From JAOUFP01 sp963801505 (GTDB taxonomy: Bacteria > Nitrospirota > Thermodesulfovibrionia > Thermodesulfovibrionales > UBA6898), in assembly GCA_963801505.1 (NCBI GenBank), contig CAWDEY010000023.1:39253-103252 (forward strand): a stretch of DNA of 64,000 nt, read 5' to 3'. Each line of letters begins with the position of its first letter. Position 1 is the stretch's first letter. Shown piece by piece: positions 27,729 to 37,345 of the stretch. Both the position numbers and the translations under genes were made by a program. The notes under the pieces were generated by a model. The model saw only the letters and a program-made list of their open reading frames with translations. It had not been told where the DNA came from and made no database searches.

Positions 27729-29048
27729 TCAGGATATACGGTACTTTTTGAGTTTTCTGTACAATGTTGCCCGTGACATATTCAGTATTTCGGCGGTTTT
27801 TTTGATGTCCCCTCCGGAACTCACAAGTACGCCCCTGATGTGCTCTTTTTCTATCTCCCCGATGTCCCTGAATCCCTGCCTGGAGGCAGGCTTCAAAACC
27901 CCGGCATCCATTCCCGGGAAATGCCCGGGCCTTAAAGGAGCACCCCTTGCAATCAGCAGCGCGCGTTCCAGCACATTCTTTAGTTCCCGAATGTTTCCAG
28001 GCCAGGGATAAGACATGAGCAGAGACATTACCTCAGCAGAAATTTCATCATCAGGTGAACCGAGACAAGACAGGATATGCCTTACAAGTCCCGGCAGGTC
28101 ATCATTCCGCTCTTTCAGGGAAGGTATGCGGATGGGGAAAATGTTGATACGGAAAAAAAGATCGCTTCTGAATCTTCCTGCCTGCACTTCATCCAGGAGA
28201 TTACGGTTGGTTGCAGCGATCAGCCTGAAATTGCTCTTCCTCACACCCGCATCACCGACTCTGCGATAACACTTGTCCTCTATCACCTTCAAAAACTGGG
28301 ACTGTACTGATTGGTCCATATCAGCTATTTCATCGAGGAAAAGAGTACCTCCGTCAGCTACCTCGACCAATCCCTGCCTGTCCTGGACCGCAGAGGTAAA
28401 GGCCCCTCTCACATGACCAAAGAGCTCGCTGGAAAGCAGGTCACCCTTAAGACTGGAACAGTTGATCTCCACAAACGGGCCTGTCCTGCGGCTGCCATGT
28501 TCATGTATCCACTTCGCCAAAACGCCCTTGCCAGTGCCTGTATCGCCCTGCAACAGCACTGCGGAATCATTTTCAGCTGCCACGGATTCAAGTTCCATTA
28601 CCACTTTCATGGCCCTGGATTCACCGAAGTAAGGCTGGAATTCTTTAGTCAACCGCTGCCGTGTCAGTTCCTTTCTCCTGAGGCCGCTCAATTCAAGACT
28701 CTTACGCAGAAAAACATCCAGGTCTATCATGCTGACCGGTTTTGTGAGGAAATTGTCAGCCCCGCGCTGCATCGCTTCCACTGCCAGGGGTATGTCAGCC
28801 CTGCCGGTAATTACAACAACAGCCATGTCAGGATAGCTTTCGCGGATTTTGCTTATCCACTCGATTCCGTTGCCGTCTGGCAGATTCAGGTCAAGTATTA
28901 TGGCGTCAAAACGTTGGCTCCAGATGGTTTCCCTGGCCTCTGACAGACAGGACGCTTCTCTGACAGTGTATCCGGACCCTGTCAGATACCTGGAAAATCC
29001 GAAGAGTGTAGCAGGTTCATCATCGACCACCAGGATAGAAGGTTTCAC
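27729..29048 (-). CDS. Sigma-54-dependent response regulator (NtrC family)
   Basis: A 439-residue activator. Receiver at 1-120 (VDDEPATL, acceptor Asp in AIILDLNLPDGNG, KPV), AAA+ domain at about 145-375 with Walker A GDTGTGKG, Walker B GGTLFLDEIAD and arginine finger region FRSDLFFRIN, and a C-terminal Fis-type helix-turn-helix (IKKTAEILNMSRATLYRKLKKY). The loop that touches sigma-54 reads GAFTSA instead of GAFTGA; this may weaken or alter coupling. The ATG overlaps the stop of the upstream kinase gene by four bases, so the two form a two-component pair. Target promoters are unknown. Confidence 0.93.
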   Translation of the reverse strand: MKPSILVVDDEPATLFGFSRYLTGSGYTVREASCLSEARETIWSQRFDAIILDLNLPDGNGIEWISKIRESYPDMAVVVITGRADIPLAVEAMQRGADNFLTKPVSMIDLDVFLRKSLELSGLRRKELTRQRLTKEFQPYFGESRAMKVVMELESVAAENDSAVLLQGDTGTGKGVLAKWIHEHGSRRTGPFVEINCSSLKGDLLSSELFGHVRGAFTSAVQDRQGLVEVADGGTLFLDEIADMDQSVQSQFLKVIEDKCYRRVGDAGVRKSNFRLIAATNRNLLDEVQAGRFRSDLFFRINIFPIRIPSLKERNDDLPGLVRHILSCLGSPDDEISAEVMSLLMSYPWPGNIRELKNVLERALLIARGAPLRPGHFPGMDAGVLKPASRQGFRDIGEIEKEHIRGVLVSSGGDIKKTAEILNMSRATLYRKLKKYRIS

Positions 29049-30671
29049 AGTTCTGCCTCCTTTGCCAATGGGAGAGTGACTTCAGCCGTGCATCCTGGTA
29101 AAGGATTGTTGTTGCGCACAGCGAGACTGCCGTCATGACCATCGAGTATGTTCTTGATAATAGATAGCCCAAGTCCTGTTCCTCCTTTGCGTGTTGTAAA
29201 AAAAGGCTCAAAAATTCTGGGCAATCTCTCCTCTGGAATACCGCACCCTCTGTCAACCACATTGACCCTGACCTATTTCGATATTTTCATCCGGTCCGGA
29301 TATCACAATCTGTATATCGCTGCCTTCAGGGCTGTGATGGGCAGCGTTTTCGAGAAGGTTAAGAAACACCTGCTGCAGCCTCTGACTGTCCCCGATAACA
29401 ACACATTTACCAGAAGTGGATCAGCAAAAGATATTGTATGTCCCCTCCTTGACGGAGAGTTTTTCCAGAGATCGATTGACTGCCAGACATATTTCAGAGA
29501 GAGGTTCCTTTCGGAGGTGGGAAGGCTCTATGGGTTTTCCCAGGTCAAGCAGGTCCTTCATTAAAACAGAAAGGCGTTCAACCTGTTTCCTGATATGGAA
29601 AAGATAAATATCGAAATCAGGATTGTCCTCCAGTTCTTTTTTGAGCGCTTCAGTCACGGACATAAGGGCATGCAGGGGGTTCCTGACTTCATGCGCCACT
29701 CCGGCAGCGAGTTCCCCCAGGACCTTCATCCCGTGAAGGTACCGCATCTTCGCCTCATTATTTCTTAGGGTTTCTTCAGTCTGCTTTCTGGACTCTATTT
29801 CGTCCTGCAGAAAATTTATCGCAGTAGTGAGTTCGGCTGTACGCTCGTTGACCAGATGTTCCAGCTGCTCTTTATGGACCCTCAATTCTTCCTCAACCTT
29901 CCTGCGTTCAGTGATGTCCCTCGCGATCCCTGTGGTACCAATTATATTTCCCTCCTCGTCATATACCGGAGTCTTGATCGTCTCGATCCAGGTTTGTCTG
30001 CTGGCAGGGCCTTCCAAAGGCTCTACAACCTGTTTTCTTCTGCCCGAGTTTATGACTTCCCTGTCATCAGCACGGTATCTTATTGCCAGGGACTCCGGCC
30101 ATATATCCAAATCAGTTTTGCCAACAAGTTCTTCCGGCTTCATTCCACAGGCCTCTCCAAAAGACCCGTTGACCGCAATAAACCTGCTTTCACTGTCCTT
30201 AAGCCACGCGATATCAGGTATATTGTTAAGGATGGCCTTTTGCTGATGTTCCCGTTGGCGCAGGGCTTCCTCTTTCTGTTTGCGCTCCGTAATATTCTGG
30301 ATGATTACGATGCCGCCGGAGAACTCTGTGCCGCAATCCTTTAAGCACGAACCGTTTAAAAGAAACGTCTTTTTGTCTCCTCCTATGAAGATCGATGCTT
30401 CAATATTCGAAAATGAGGTCTTTTTTTTCATGGCCTCTTCCAAAGGACATTGTTCGCAAAGATAGTAATTTATTACTTCCCTGCATTTTTTCCCCTTTAC
30501 TTCGTCTTCGCCGAAGCCAAAGAACCCCTCAAAGGCCCTGTTTACAGTAATCAGACACATTGCCTGATCAACCACAAAGGCAGGTTCAGTCATGCTCTGG
30601 AAGATCGCCAGGTAGCGGTCCCTTTCTCTGGCTATCTTCCGGTTACTTTCTTTCAGACTATTATTTTCCAT
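29045..30671 (-). pseudogene. PAS histidine kinase, partner of the sigma-54 regulator; three frameshifts
   Basis: It starts at the ATG at 30671 with AAAGGAGAG upstream. Two PAS domains: the first (about 15-130) has KKCREVINYYLCEQCP, and the second (about 140-265) has LKDSESRFIAVNGSF. HisKA has the phosphoacceptor in ELAAGVAHEVRNPLHAL. After SLEKLSVKEG the frame slips. The native reading HTISFADPLLVN is in another frame, then SQRLQQVFLNLLENAAHHSP, then a third slip near 29265 before VVDRGCGIPEERLPRIFEPFFTTRKGG and GLGLSIIKN, ending at 29045. As written it loses its ATPase domain. It overlaps the regulator start by four bases. Confidence 0.82.
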
Positions 30672-30918
30672 CTCTCCTTTGTTGAGGGCTTACTGAGCTT
30701 TCGAACCTATATTAGAATTTATTACCGGCTGTTTTCAAGATTTGGTATGACAGATTGGCATGACGGGCACTGGAGACAGGTCCTGTGCCGGCATTGACAG
30801 CCATCATAATTGGTGATAGCCTTTTTCTGTGTGGCATTGAGGTTTGAACTATCGGAGGGGATGTAAAAATGGAACGAGGATTACCGCGTCAGCTCTTGGA
30901 TTGGGGATTGGGGATTAT

Positions 30919-33900
30919 ATGTTAATCCAGGAAGAATATTTCAAAAACATTTTTAATACAGTTCGTGAAGCTATCCTCATACTGGATGAAAACCTGAGAG
31001 TTGTGTCGGCCAATCGCAGTTTCTTTAAAACCTTTAAAGTAGATTCAGCAGATACTATAGGCACTCTTTTATACGATCTTGGAAACGGACAATGGGACAT
31101 CCCGTACCTTCGAGTGCTGCTTGAAGAAGTTCTCCCGAAGAACGACACAGTTGATGACTACGAAATTGAACATAATTTTGAAAGCATCGGACAGAAAACC
31201 ATGCTCCTTAACGCCTGCAAAATCAGAGAAAAGAACAGCGACATGCCGATAATCCTTCTGGCCATTGAGGACATTACCGGGCGCAAGGAGATAGAAGCCG
31301 GACTGGAAAAGACCCGAAAAGAACTGGAAGCAACTAAAATAGCCGAAGATGAAGCCCGCGAATACGCCGAGAGCATTATCAACACCGTGCGTGAACCCCT
31401 AATCGCTCTGGATAAAGATTTAAGGGTAGTCACAGCCAGCCGCTCTTTCTATGAAGTATTTAAGGTAAACCCCAAAGAGACTGTGGGAAAGCTTATCTAT
31501 GACCTGGGCAATAAACAGTGGGACATCCCCAAGCTGCGGGAACTACTGGAAACCATCCTTCCCCAACAAACAACCTTTGATAATTATGAGGTTGAGCACA
31601 ATTTTGCCGCTATCGGCAGACGCATAATGCTTTTAAATGCAAGGCAGATCCATAGAGTGTGGGGAAAGGAACTAATCATCCTACTTGCCATCGAGGACAT
31701 TACCGAGCGCAAGGAAATAGAAGCAGGACTGGAAAAGACCCGAAAAGAACTGGTGATAATTAAAAAAACAGCAGATGAAGCCAGTGATTTCGCTGAGAGC
31801 GTCATCAACACAGTGCGGGAACCTCTAATTTCTCTGGATCAGGACCTCAGGGTGGTCACCGTCAGCCGTTCCTTCTATGAATTCTTTAAGGTAAAACCGG
31901 AAGAAACTGTGGGACAGCTCATCTATAACCTGGGTAATAAACAGTGGGACATCCCCAAACTGCGGGATTTGTTGGAAACAGTACTCCCGGAAAAGACGAC
32001 CTTTGATAATTATGAGGTTGAGCATGATTTTGCTACCATTGGCAGGCGCATCATGCTTTTAAATGCCCGGCAGATTAAAAGAGCGTTTGGCAAGGAACGG
32101 ATCATCCTTCTGGCCTTTGAGGACATCACTGAGCGCAGACGCTTGGAAGACTTGTTATCAGAGTCTGAAATGCAGTACAGGCGACTTTTTGAGACCGCAA
32201 GCGACGGGATCGTGCTTCTCGAAAAAGGCGAAGGACATATAGTCCATGCTAATCCGGCTACCGAGAAAATGCTAGGTTATGCCGAAGAGGAATATGTCGG
32301 GAAAAAGCTGCAGGATATCGGTATATCGCTCGATATGAGTGATTTCCAGGCGATAATGCAAGATTTGAAAAAGAGCGGCATTCTTAATTACGAGGATGTT
32401 CCGGTAAAAACCAGGTCCGGACAATATATCGACACGGACATATATATGGTCGACAGGGCAAAGCTTGCACAATTTAATATTCGCGATGTCTCTGAACGGA
32501 AGCGGACTGAGAAAACACTTAAAGAAGAGAAAGCATTTATTGAAAATGCACTAAATACGCTGCAAGACATATTCTTTGTTTTTGATTTAGAGGGAAGGTT
32601 CCTCAGATGGAATAAGACATTGAATGCTGTCACAGGCTACATTGACACGGAGATCGCCTTGATGAAACCCCCTGATTTATTCGCAAAGGATGACATAAGG
32701 AAAATCGCAGAGGCTATTCAGACGGCAGCTAAAGAAGGCAGTGTCAATGTTGAAGCTCTATTCGTTACCAAAGACGGCAGACAAATCCCTTATGAATTCA
32801 GCGCAGCGCTCCTGACAGATGCTCAGGGTAAACCATTAGGTATTTGTAGTGTAGGCAGAGACATCACCAGGCTCAAGCTTGCAGAAAAGGAGAGGCTCAA
32901 GCTTGAAGCCCAACTCCGCCACGCCCAGAAGATGGAGGCAGTCGGCACACTGGCAGGTGGGATTGCGCATGATTTCAATAATATGCTCAGTGTGATCATA
33001 GGGTATAGCGCCATAGTCATGGACAGGATAGGAGACGATCAACTTTCAAAGGACCAGATGAGTGAAGTGCTCTCTGCCGCCGAGAGGGCCGCGAATCTGA
33101 CCAGGAGGCTGCTTGTCTTCAGCAGAAAACAGGCAGTTGAAGTGACGCCCGTTAATATTAATGAGCTGATCCTGGGCCTGCAGAAAATGCTTCTCCGGAT
33201 CATCAGAGAAAGCATTGATATTAAGCTGGACCTTGCGGAGCTGCCCCTGATAGTGCTGGCTGATGCCGGACAGATAGAACAGGTGTTGATAAACCTTGTC
33301 TCAAATGCAAAAGACGCAATTCCAGAGAGCGGACGTCTTACCATCGGCACCGGACTTCAGGAATTGGATGATGAATATGTTGCAGCTTATGGATATGGAA
33401 GGCCCGGAAGGTATGCTCTCATCACGGTTGCCGATACAGGACAGGGAATGGATGCGGAAACCCAGACGAATATATTTGAGCCTTTTTTTACGACTAAAGG
33501 GATCGGGGAAGGTACAGGGCTAGGCCTTGCAATCTCTTACGGCATCATAAAACAGCACAACGGATACATCAAGGTCTATAGCGAAATTGGAAAAGGCACA
33601 ACATTTAAGATATGGCTCCCGCTTAGTGAAGATACAGCTGAGAAAAAACCGAAGGTTGAGATGTTGTCTTACCAGAAAGACGGAACAGAGACCATACTTG
33701 TCGCCGAGGATGACGCTTCTCTGAGGAAATTGTCGAAGATAGTCCTGGAGTCTCACGGCTACGTGGTCATTACGGCAGAGGACGGAGAAGACGCGATCAC
33801 AAAATTTATGGAAAACAGGGAAAAGATTGACCTCGTCATGCTCGACATGATCATGCCGAAGAAAAACGGTAAAGAGGCAGGTGAGGAAATCAGAAAAAAG

Positions 33901-34050
33901 AGTCCCGGTACCAAAATTCTCTTTGCCAGCGGATATACGATGGAGATAGTCAAAACCACTGAGCTGACAGAAGCCGGCTTTGACTTCATCCATAAACCTG
34001 TCAGGCCACAAGACCTTTTGAAAAAGGTGAGGGAGATACTGGATAAATGA
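30919..34050 (+). CDS. Hybrid histidine kinase with three tandem repeated PAS domains
   Basis: The ATG at 30919 has GGGG at a suitable distance; the open frame extends 25 codons further to a TTG. No membrane helices. Three PAS units of about 135 residues are tandem duplicates (each with ESxINTVREPLIxLDxDLRVV, then NLGNxQWDIPxLRxLLE and EHxFxxIGxRxMLLNARxI). A fourth and fifth PAS follow (about 435-560 and 560-685). HisKA has VGTLAGGIAHDFNNMLS, the ATPase has NLVSNAKDA and GTGLGLAISYG, and a C-terminal receiver has acceptor Asp in VMLDMIMPKKNG. Its 3' 1.24 kb, including about 105 bp past the stop, is duplicated at 39772-41018. Intact, in contrast to that copy. Input signal unknown. Confidence 0.92.
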   Translation: MLIQEEYFKNIFNTVREAILILDENLRVVSANRSFFKTFKVDSADTIGTLLYDLGNGQWDIPYLRVLLEEVLPKNDTVDDYEIEHNFESIGQKTMLLNACKIREKNSDMPIILLAIEDITGRKEIEAGLEKTRKELEATKIAEDEAREYAESIINTVREPLIALDKDLRVVTASRSFYEVFKVNPKETVGKLIYDLGNKQWDIPKLRELLETILPQQTTFDNYEVEHNFAAIGRRIMLLNARQIHRVWGKELIILLAIEDITERKEIEAGLEKTRKELVIIKKTADEASDFAESVINTVREPLISLDQDLRVVTVSRSFYEFFKVKPEETVGQLIYNLGNKQWDIPKLRDLLETVLPEKTTFDNYEVEHDFATIGRRIMLLNARQIKRAFGKERIILLAFEDITERRRLEDLLSESEMQYRRLFETASDGIVLLEKGEGHIVHANPATEKMLGYAEEEYVGKKLQDIGISLDMSDFQAIMQDLKKSGILNYEDVPVKTRSGQYIDTDIYMVDRAKLAQFNIRDVSERKRTEKTLKEEKAFIENALNTLQDIFFVFDLEGRFLRWNKTLNAVTGYIDTEIALMKPPDLFAKDDIRKIAEAIQTAAKEGSVNVEALFVTKDGRQIPYEFSAALLTDAQGKPLGICSVGRDITRLKLAEKERLKLEAQLRHAQKMEAVGTLAGGIAHDFNNMLSVIIGYSAIVMDRIGDDQLSKDQMSEVLSAAERAANLTRRLLVFSRKQAVEVTPVNINELILGLQKMLLRIIRESIDIKLDLAELPLIVLADAGQIEQVLINLVSNAKDAIPESGRLTIGTGLQELDDEYVAAYGYGRPGRYALITVADTGQGMDAETQTNIFEPFFTTKGIGEGTGLGLAISYGIIKQHNGYIKVYSEIGKGTTFKIWLPLSEDTAEKKPKVEMLSYQKDGTETILVAEDDASLRKLSKIVLESHGYVVITAEDGEDAITKFMENREKIDLVMLDMIMPKKNGKEAGEEIRKKSPGTKILFASGYTMEIVKTTELTEAGFDFIHKPVRPQDLLKKVREILDK

Positions 34051-34154
34051 ACGAAGAGATATGACTGTAGATGATAAGGAATTAACACACTGTTCATCAG
34101 TCAGCTGGTTTTGCTTGAATATCTGTGCTGAGGGAAGCCATAGCTTCGGCCCTG
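32911..34154 (+). repeat. Duplicated kinase-tail block, intact copy
   Basis: From CAACTCCGCCACGCCCAG through the ATPase and receiver domains and about 105 bp beyond the stop (to AGCTTCGGCCCTG), this block matches 39772-41018 with scattered substitutions. The second copy is three bases longer and carries several frameshifts. Confidence 0.85.
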
Positions 34155-34200
34155 CTTATGGTGATTTTCTTCGGCCCTCTTCTTATAAACGGACAAAATC

Positions 34201-36967
34201 ATGACATTCTCATTGAGCAATAAGTCCTTCCGCAATATTATATTAGCAGTAATACTGGTCATAGGCATTGTCTTGTCTATCCTCGTCTCTGCATTGAGTT
34301 ATCGTGCCGAAGAGAATCTCAAATGGCATGAATTCAATGCAGATGTTGAAAACCGCAATTCCGCATTGGAGAGAGAGATCGAACTCGACGTGCTCTTACT
34401 TAAGTCTCTTCAGGCCCTGAACTCGATAAAGAACAAGGACATAACAAGGCAGGAGTTCCGGAATTTTACAAGCCATATTCTAAAACAGTATGAAGATGTT
34501 CAAGCCCTTGAATGGATACCGAGAGTGCCGGATTCCCGGAGGGAAGAATATGAAAGCTCCGCAAGAAAGAGAAGGCCTGACGGATTTTCAGTTCACCGAA
34601 CGTACTGCCCAGGGAAAGATGAGGAGAGCGGAGAAGCGAAAGGAATATTTTCCCGTCTATTTTGTCGAGCCCTATAAGGGTAATGAGACTGCCCTTGGTT
34701 TTGACCTTGCTTCCGATCCCACAATGCGGGACACTATGGAAGTCGCCAGAAAGTCCGGCGAGATTATTGCTACTCCAGGAATAACCTTGTCCGGGAGGCC
34801 CACAAGTCAATACCTGTATTGCAGTCTTTGCGCCGGTCTACAGGAGAGGGGCGTTGCTGAATTCCGATCAAGCGCGCTGGGACAATTTTATAGGCTTCGC
34901 TGCGGGTGTTTTTAGAATCAGTCCCTCTGTCGAAGAAGCGATGCATTTTTTAGAGCCAGCAGGCATCGATTTTTTTATCTATGATGCATCGGCGCCCGAG
35001 AAAGAACAGTTCCTTTATGCGCATACATCACGTACCCGTAAAACACCCCGATCAAACAAAGAGCAGCCTGAAACGACGTCTCAGGCTTACAAAAACACTC
35101 GATGTCGCCGGGCGAAAATGGATGATAATCTATTCGGCCACGCCGGAACTTATTGCGGCAAGCAGCAACTGGAGTCGCTGGGGCTTTCTCCTGGTAGGGT
35201 TATCGTTTACAGGACTTAGTTACAGTTTTCCTTGTTCTCAGCGGCCGGCATCTCGCACAATTTGAAAAAAATTCAAAAGATCTTTCGGATGCCAATGCAA
35301 ATCTATCGAAAGAAATTATGGAGCGCAAGAAGGCGGAGGCCGAATTACATGAGAAAGAGCATCTTCTGACTGAATCACAGCGCCTTGGTCATGTCGGCAG
35401 CTTTCTCTACAATAAGACAGACCAGATAACATGGTCAGAGGAGCTGTATCGTATTTGCGGGGTTTCGCCGGACACTTTCACTCCGACTGTGGAATCTCTT
35501 CTTGACCTGATACATCCTGACGACAGGCTGGCGATGCAGGCCTGGATGGCCGCCTGTATGGCAGGATGAAAAGCCCGCTGCGTTGGAGTTTCCGCATCAA
35601 CAGGCCCGATGGTACGGTCCGTTTTATCAGAGGGGATTGCGAAGCAGTCTATGATGACAAGAACAGGTTTATATATCTGGCCGGATCGGGGCAGGACATA
35701 ACAGAACGAAAACAGGCAGAAGAAGCTTTGAGGGAAAGAGAAGAGTTCAACAGAGAGGTGCTGAATTCCATAGACTTCAGTGTAGCGGTGATAGACCGGG
35801 ACGGACATATAATCTCGGTAAATAAAGCATGGGAGCGCTTCGCACAGCAAAATGGCGGCGCTCCTGAGAAAACCGGCGTAGGAATTAATTACCTCGATAC
35901 CTGCAGGGCCGACGCGCCCGAGGCGTTGTCTGGCCTGTTGGCGGTAATGAATGGATCAATGGAACGTTTCGAACTGGAATACCCATGCGATTCTCCCGGG
36001 GAAAAACGATGGTTTGTAATGAGGACCTCGCCGCTTTCAAAACAACGGGGCGGAATCATTGTCGCTCACATGAATATTACTGAGCGAAAGCAGATGGAGG
36101 AAGAACTTGAAAAGTATAACCAGGAACTTGAGGTCAGGGTACATGAGCGGACAGAGGAGCTTGAGAAAAAGACAACCCAGGCGGAGGCGGCCAATATTGC
36201 CAAGTCGGAGTTCCTTGCCAACATGTCGCATGAACTGCGGACACCTCTGAATTCGATTATAGGGTTTTCCGAGATTCTGAAAGATGGCATGGCAGGACCA
36301 ATGCCAGATAATCAGAAAGAGTTACTCAACGACATATCCACAAGCGGCAAGCATCTCCTTTCCCTGATAAACGATATCCTTGACCTGTCGAAGGTTGAGG
36401 CAGGGACAGATGGAGCTTGAGTTGAGCGAATTTAATCTCGAAGAACTTATCGATGGCAGCCTCGTGATGTTCAGGGAAAAGGCCATGAAACATAACATAA
36501 AGATTGCGGCTGAGGTTGAAGCAGGAATAGGGAATATCATTGCAGACGAAAGAAAGATAAAGCAGGTATTGTTTAATCTCTTGAGCAATGCCTTTAAGTT
36601 TACGCCGGATGGGGGGAGTGTGCGTGTAGCTGCACGGCAGGGTTTCGTCCGATGTAGGGGCGGGTCTCGTGCCCGGCCTTTCCCATACAGGGCATCCACA
36701 CAGCGACTGCCCCTACAGGAACGTGATTTCATTGAAATCTCTGTCACAGACACCGGCATCGGCATCTCTCCCGAAGACCAGAAGAAACTGTTTCAGCCAT
36801 TCCAGCAGATAGATTCGGCTCTATCAAGGAAATATTCCGGCACAGGGCTTGGACTCAACCTCTGCAAACAGTTTATCGAGCTTCACGGGGGCAGGATTTG
36901 GATGGAAAGCGAAGTCGACAAAGGCAGCAGGTTTGTGTTTGTGATACCGGCAAGGCAAACAACTTGA
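34201..36967 (+). pseudogene. CHASE-domain PAS histidine kinase, broken by about seven frameshifts
   Basis: It is readable only by following successive frames. N-terminal helix (IILAVILVIGIVLSILVSAL), extracellular CHASE domain (FNADVENRNSALEREI, then QALEWIPRVPDSRREEYE, then EGLTDFQFTER, then APVYRRGALLNSDQARWDN), second helix (WGFLLVGLSFTGL then VTVFLVLSG), two PAS domains, HisKA (EFLANMSHELRTPLNSII) and ATPase (NLLSNAFKFTPDGG, DTGIGISPEDQ, GTGLGLNLCKQ). Frame breaks lie near 34573, 34812, 35040-35110, 35220, 35560-35595 (two) and 36405. A 65-bp element with inverted ends interrupts the ATPase domain at 36653-36717. There is no receiver domain; a truncated receiver gene follows 20 bp later. 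Very unlikely to yield an active kinase. Confidence 0.82.
36653..36717. repeat. Small palindromic element inserted in a kinase ATPase domain
   Basis: TGTAGGGGC (36653-36661) and GCCCCTACA (36709-36717) are perfect 9-bp inverted ends of a 65-bp segment with CGGGTCTCGTGCCCGGCC inside. It lies in the reading frame of the kinase between VRVAARQ and ERDFIEISVTDTGIG and adds about 25-28 residues that no HATPase domain should have, without breaking the frame. It resembles small intergenic GTAGGGGC repeats of other genomes, but this is the only copy seen here. Confidence 0.7.
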
Positions 36968-36987
36968 AAATAAGAAGCTAAGAAGTT

Positions 36988-37344
36988 TTGAAGATAAAAT
37001 TGATGATGCTTAATGCGATGGAGAAATATTGTAAGGGACAGTATGCAGAGCGGATTGCAGGCAATCCCGCGGTGATTTTGCTTGACCTTAAACTGCCTGA
37101 AGTCAACGGACTTGAGGTGCTAAAACGGATCAGAACGGATGATTCCTTAAGGCTTATTCCAGTGGTGGTGCTTACCTCATCACAGGAGGAGTCTGACCGG
37201 GTGGAAAGCTACAGGCTTGGCGTTAATGCATATGTTGTCAAGCCTATTGATTTTCATAAGTTCGTTGACGCGGTAAAAGTCCTGGGTATTTTCTGGGCTG
37301 TAATAAACGAGCCGCCGCCGGGCAGCATAAAGAAGGAGCTGTGA
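36988..37344 (+). pseudogene. Receiver domain lacking its N-terminal acidic pocket
   Basis: The C-terminal two-thirds of an Rcp1-type response regulator is clear: acceptor Asp in NPAVILLDLKLPEVNG, Thr-Ser in VVVLTSSQEE, Lys in AYVVKPIDFHKF and the typical end FWAVINEPPP. The first 40 or so residues, with the strand-1 hydrophobic run and the two acidic Mg2+ ligands, are missing; the open frame has instead MKIKLMMLNAMEKYC. The usual length is about 145 residues, against 118 here. It is coupled to the next gene (stop at 37344, ATG at 37346, AAGGAG within its end). An internal deletion is the likeliest explanation. Confidence 0.65.
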
Positions 37345-37345
37345 G

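Noticed and set aside
29421..29423. In-frame TGA in the kinase gene followed by plausible kinase sequence, suggesting selenocysteine
   Set aside because: The native sequence across this stretch (HTISFADPLLVN) is in a neighbouring frame, so two compensating frameshifts explain it. No selenocysteine-insertion hairpin was evident and a Sec there has no family precedent.
30919..32130. Threefold repeat at 31.0-32.1 kb as a CRISPR or tandem DNA repeat
   Set aside because: The period of about 400 bp corresponds to duplicated PAS domains in one open frame; there are no short direct repeats with spacers anywhere in the window.
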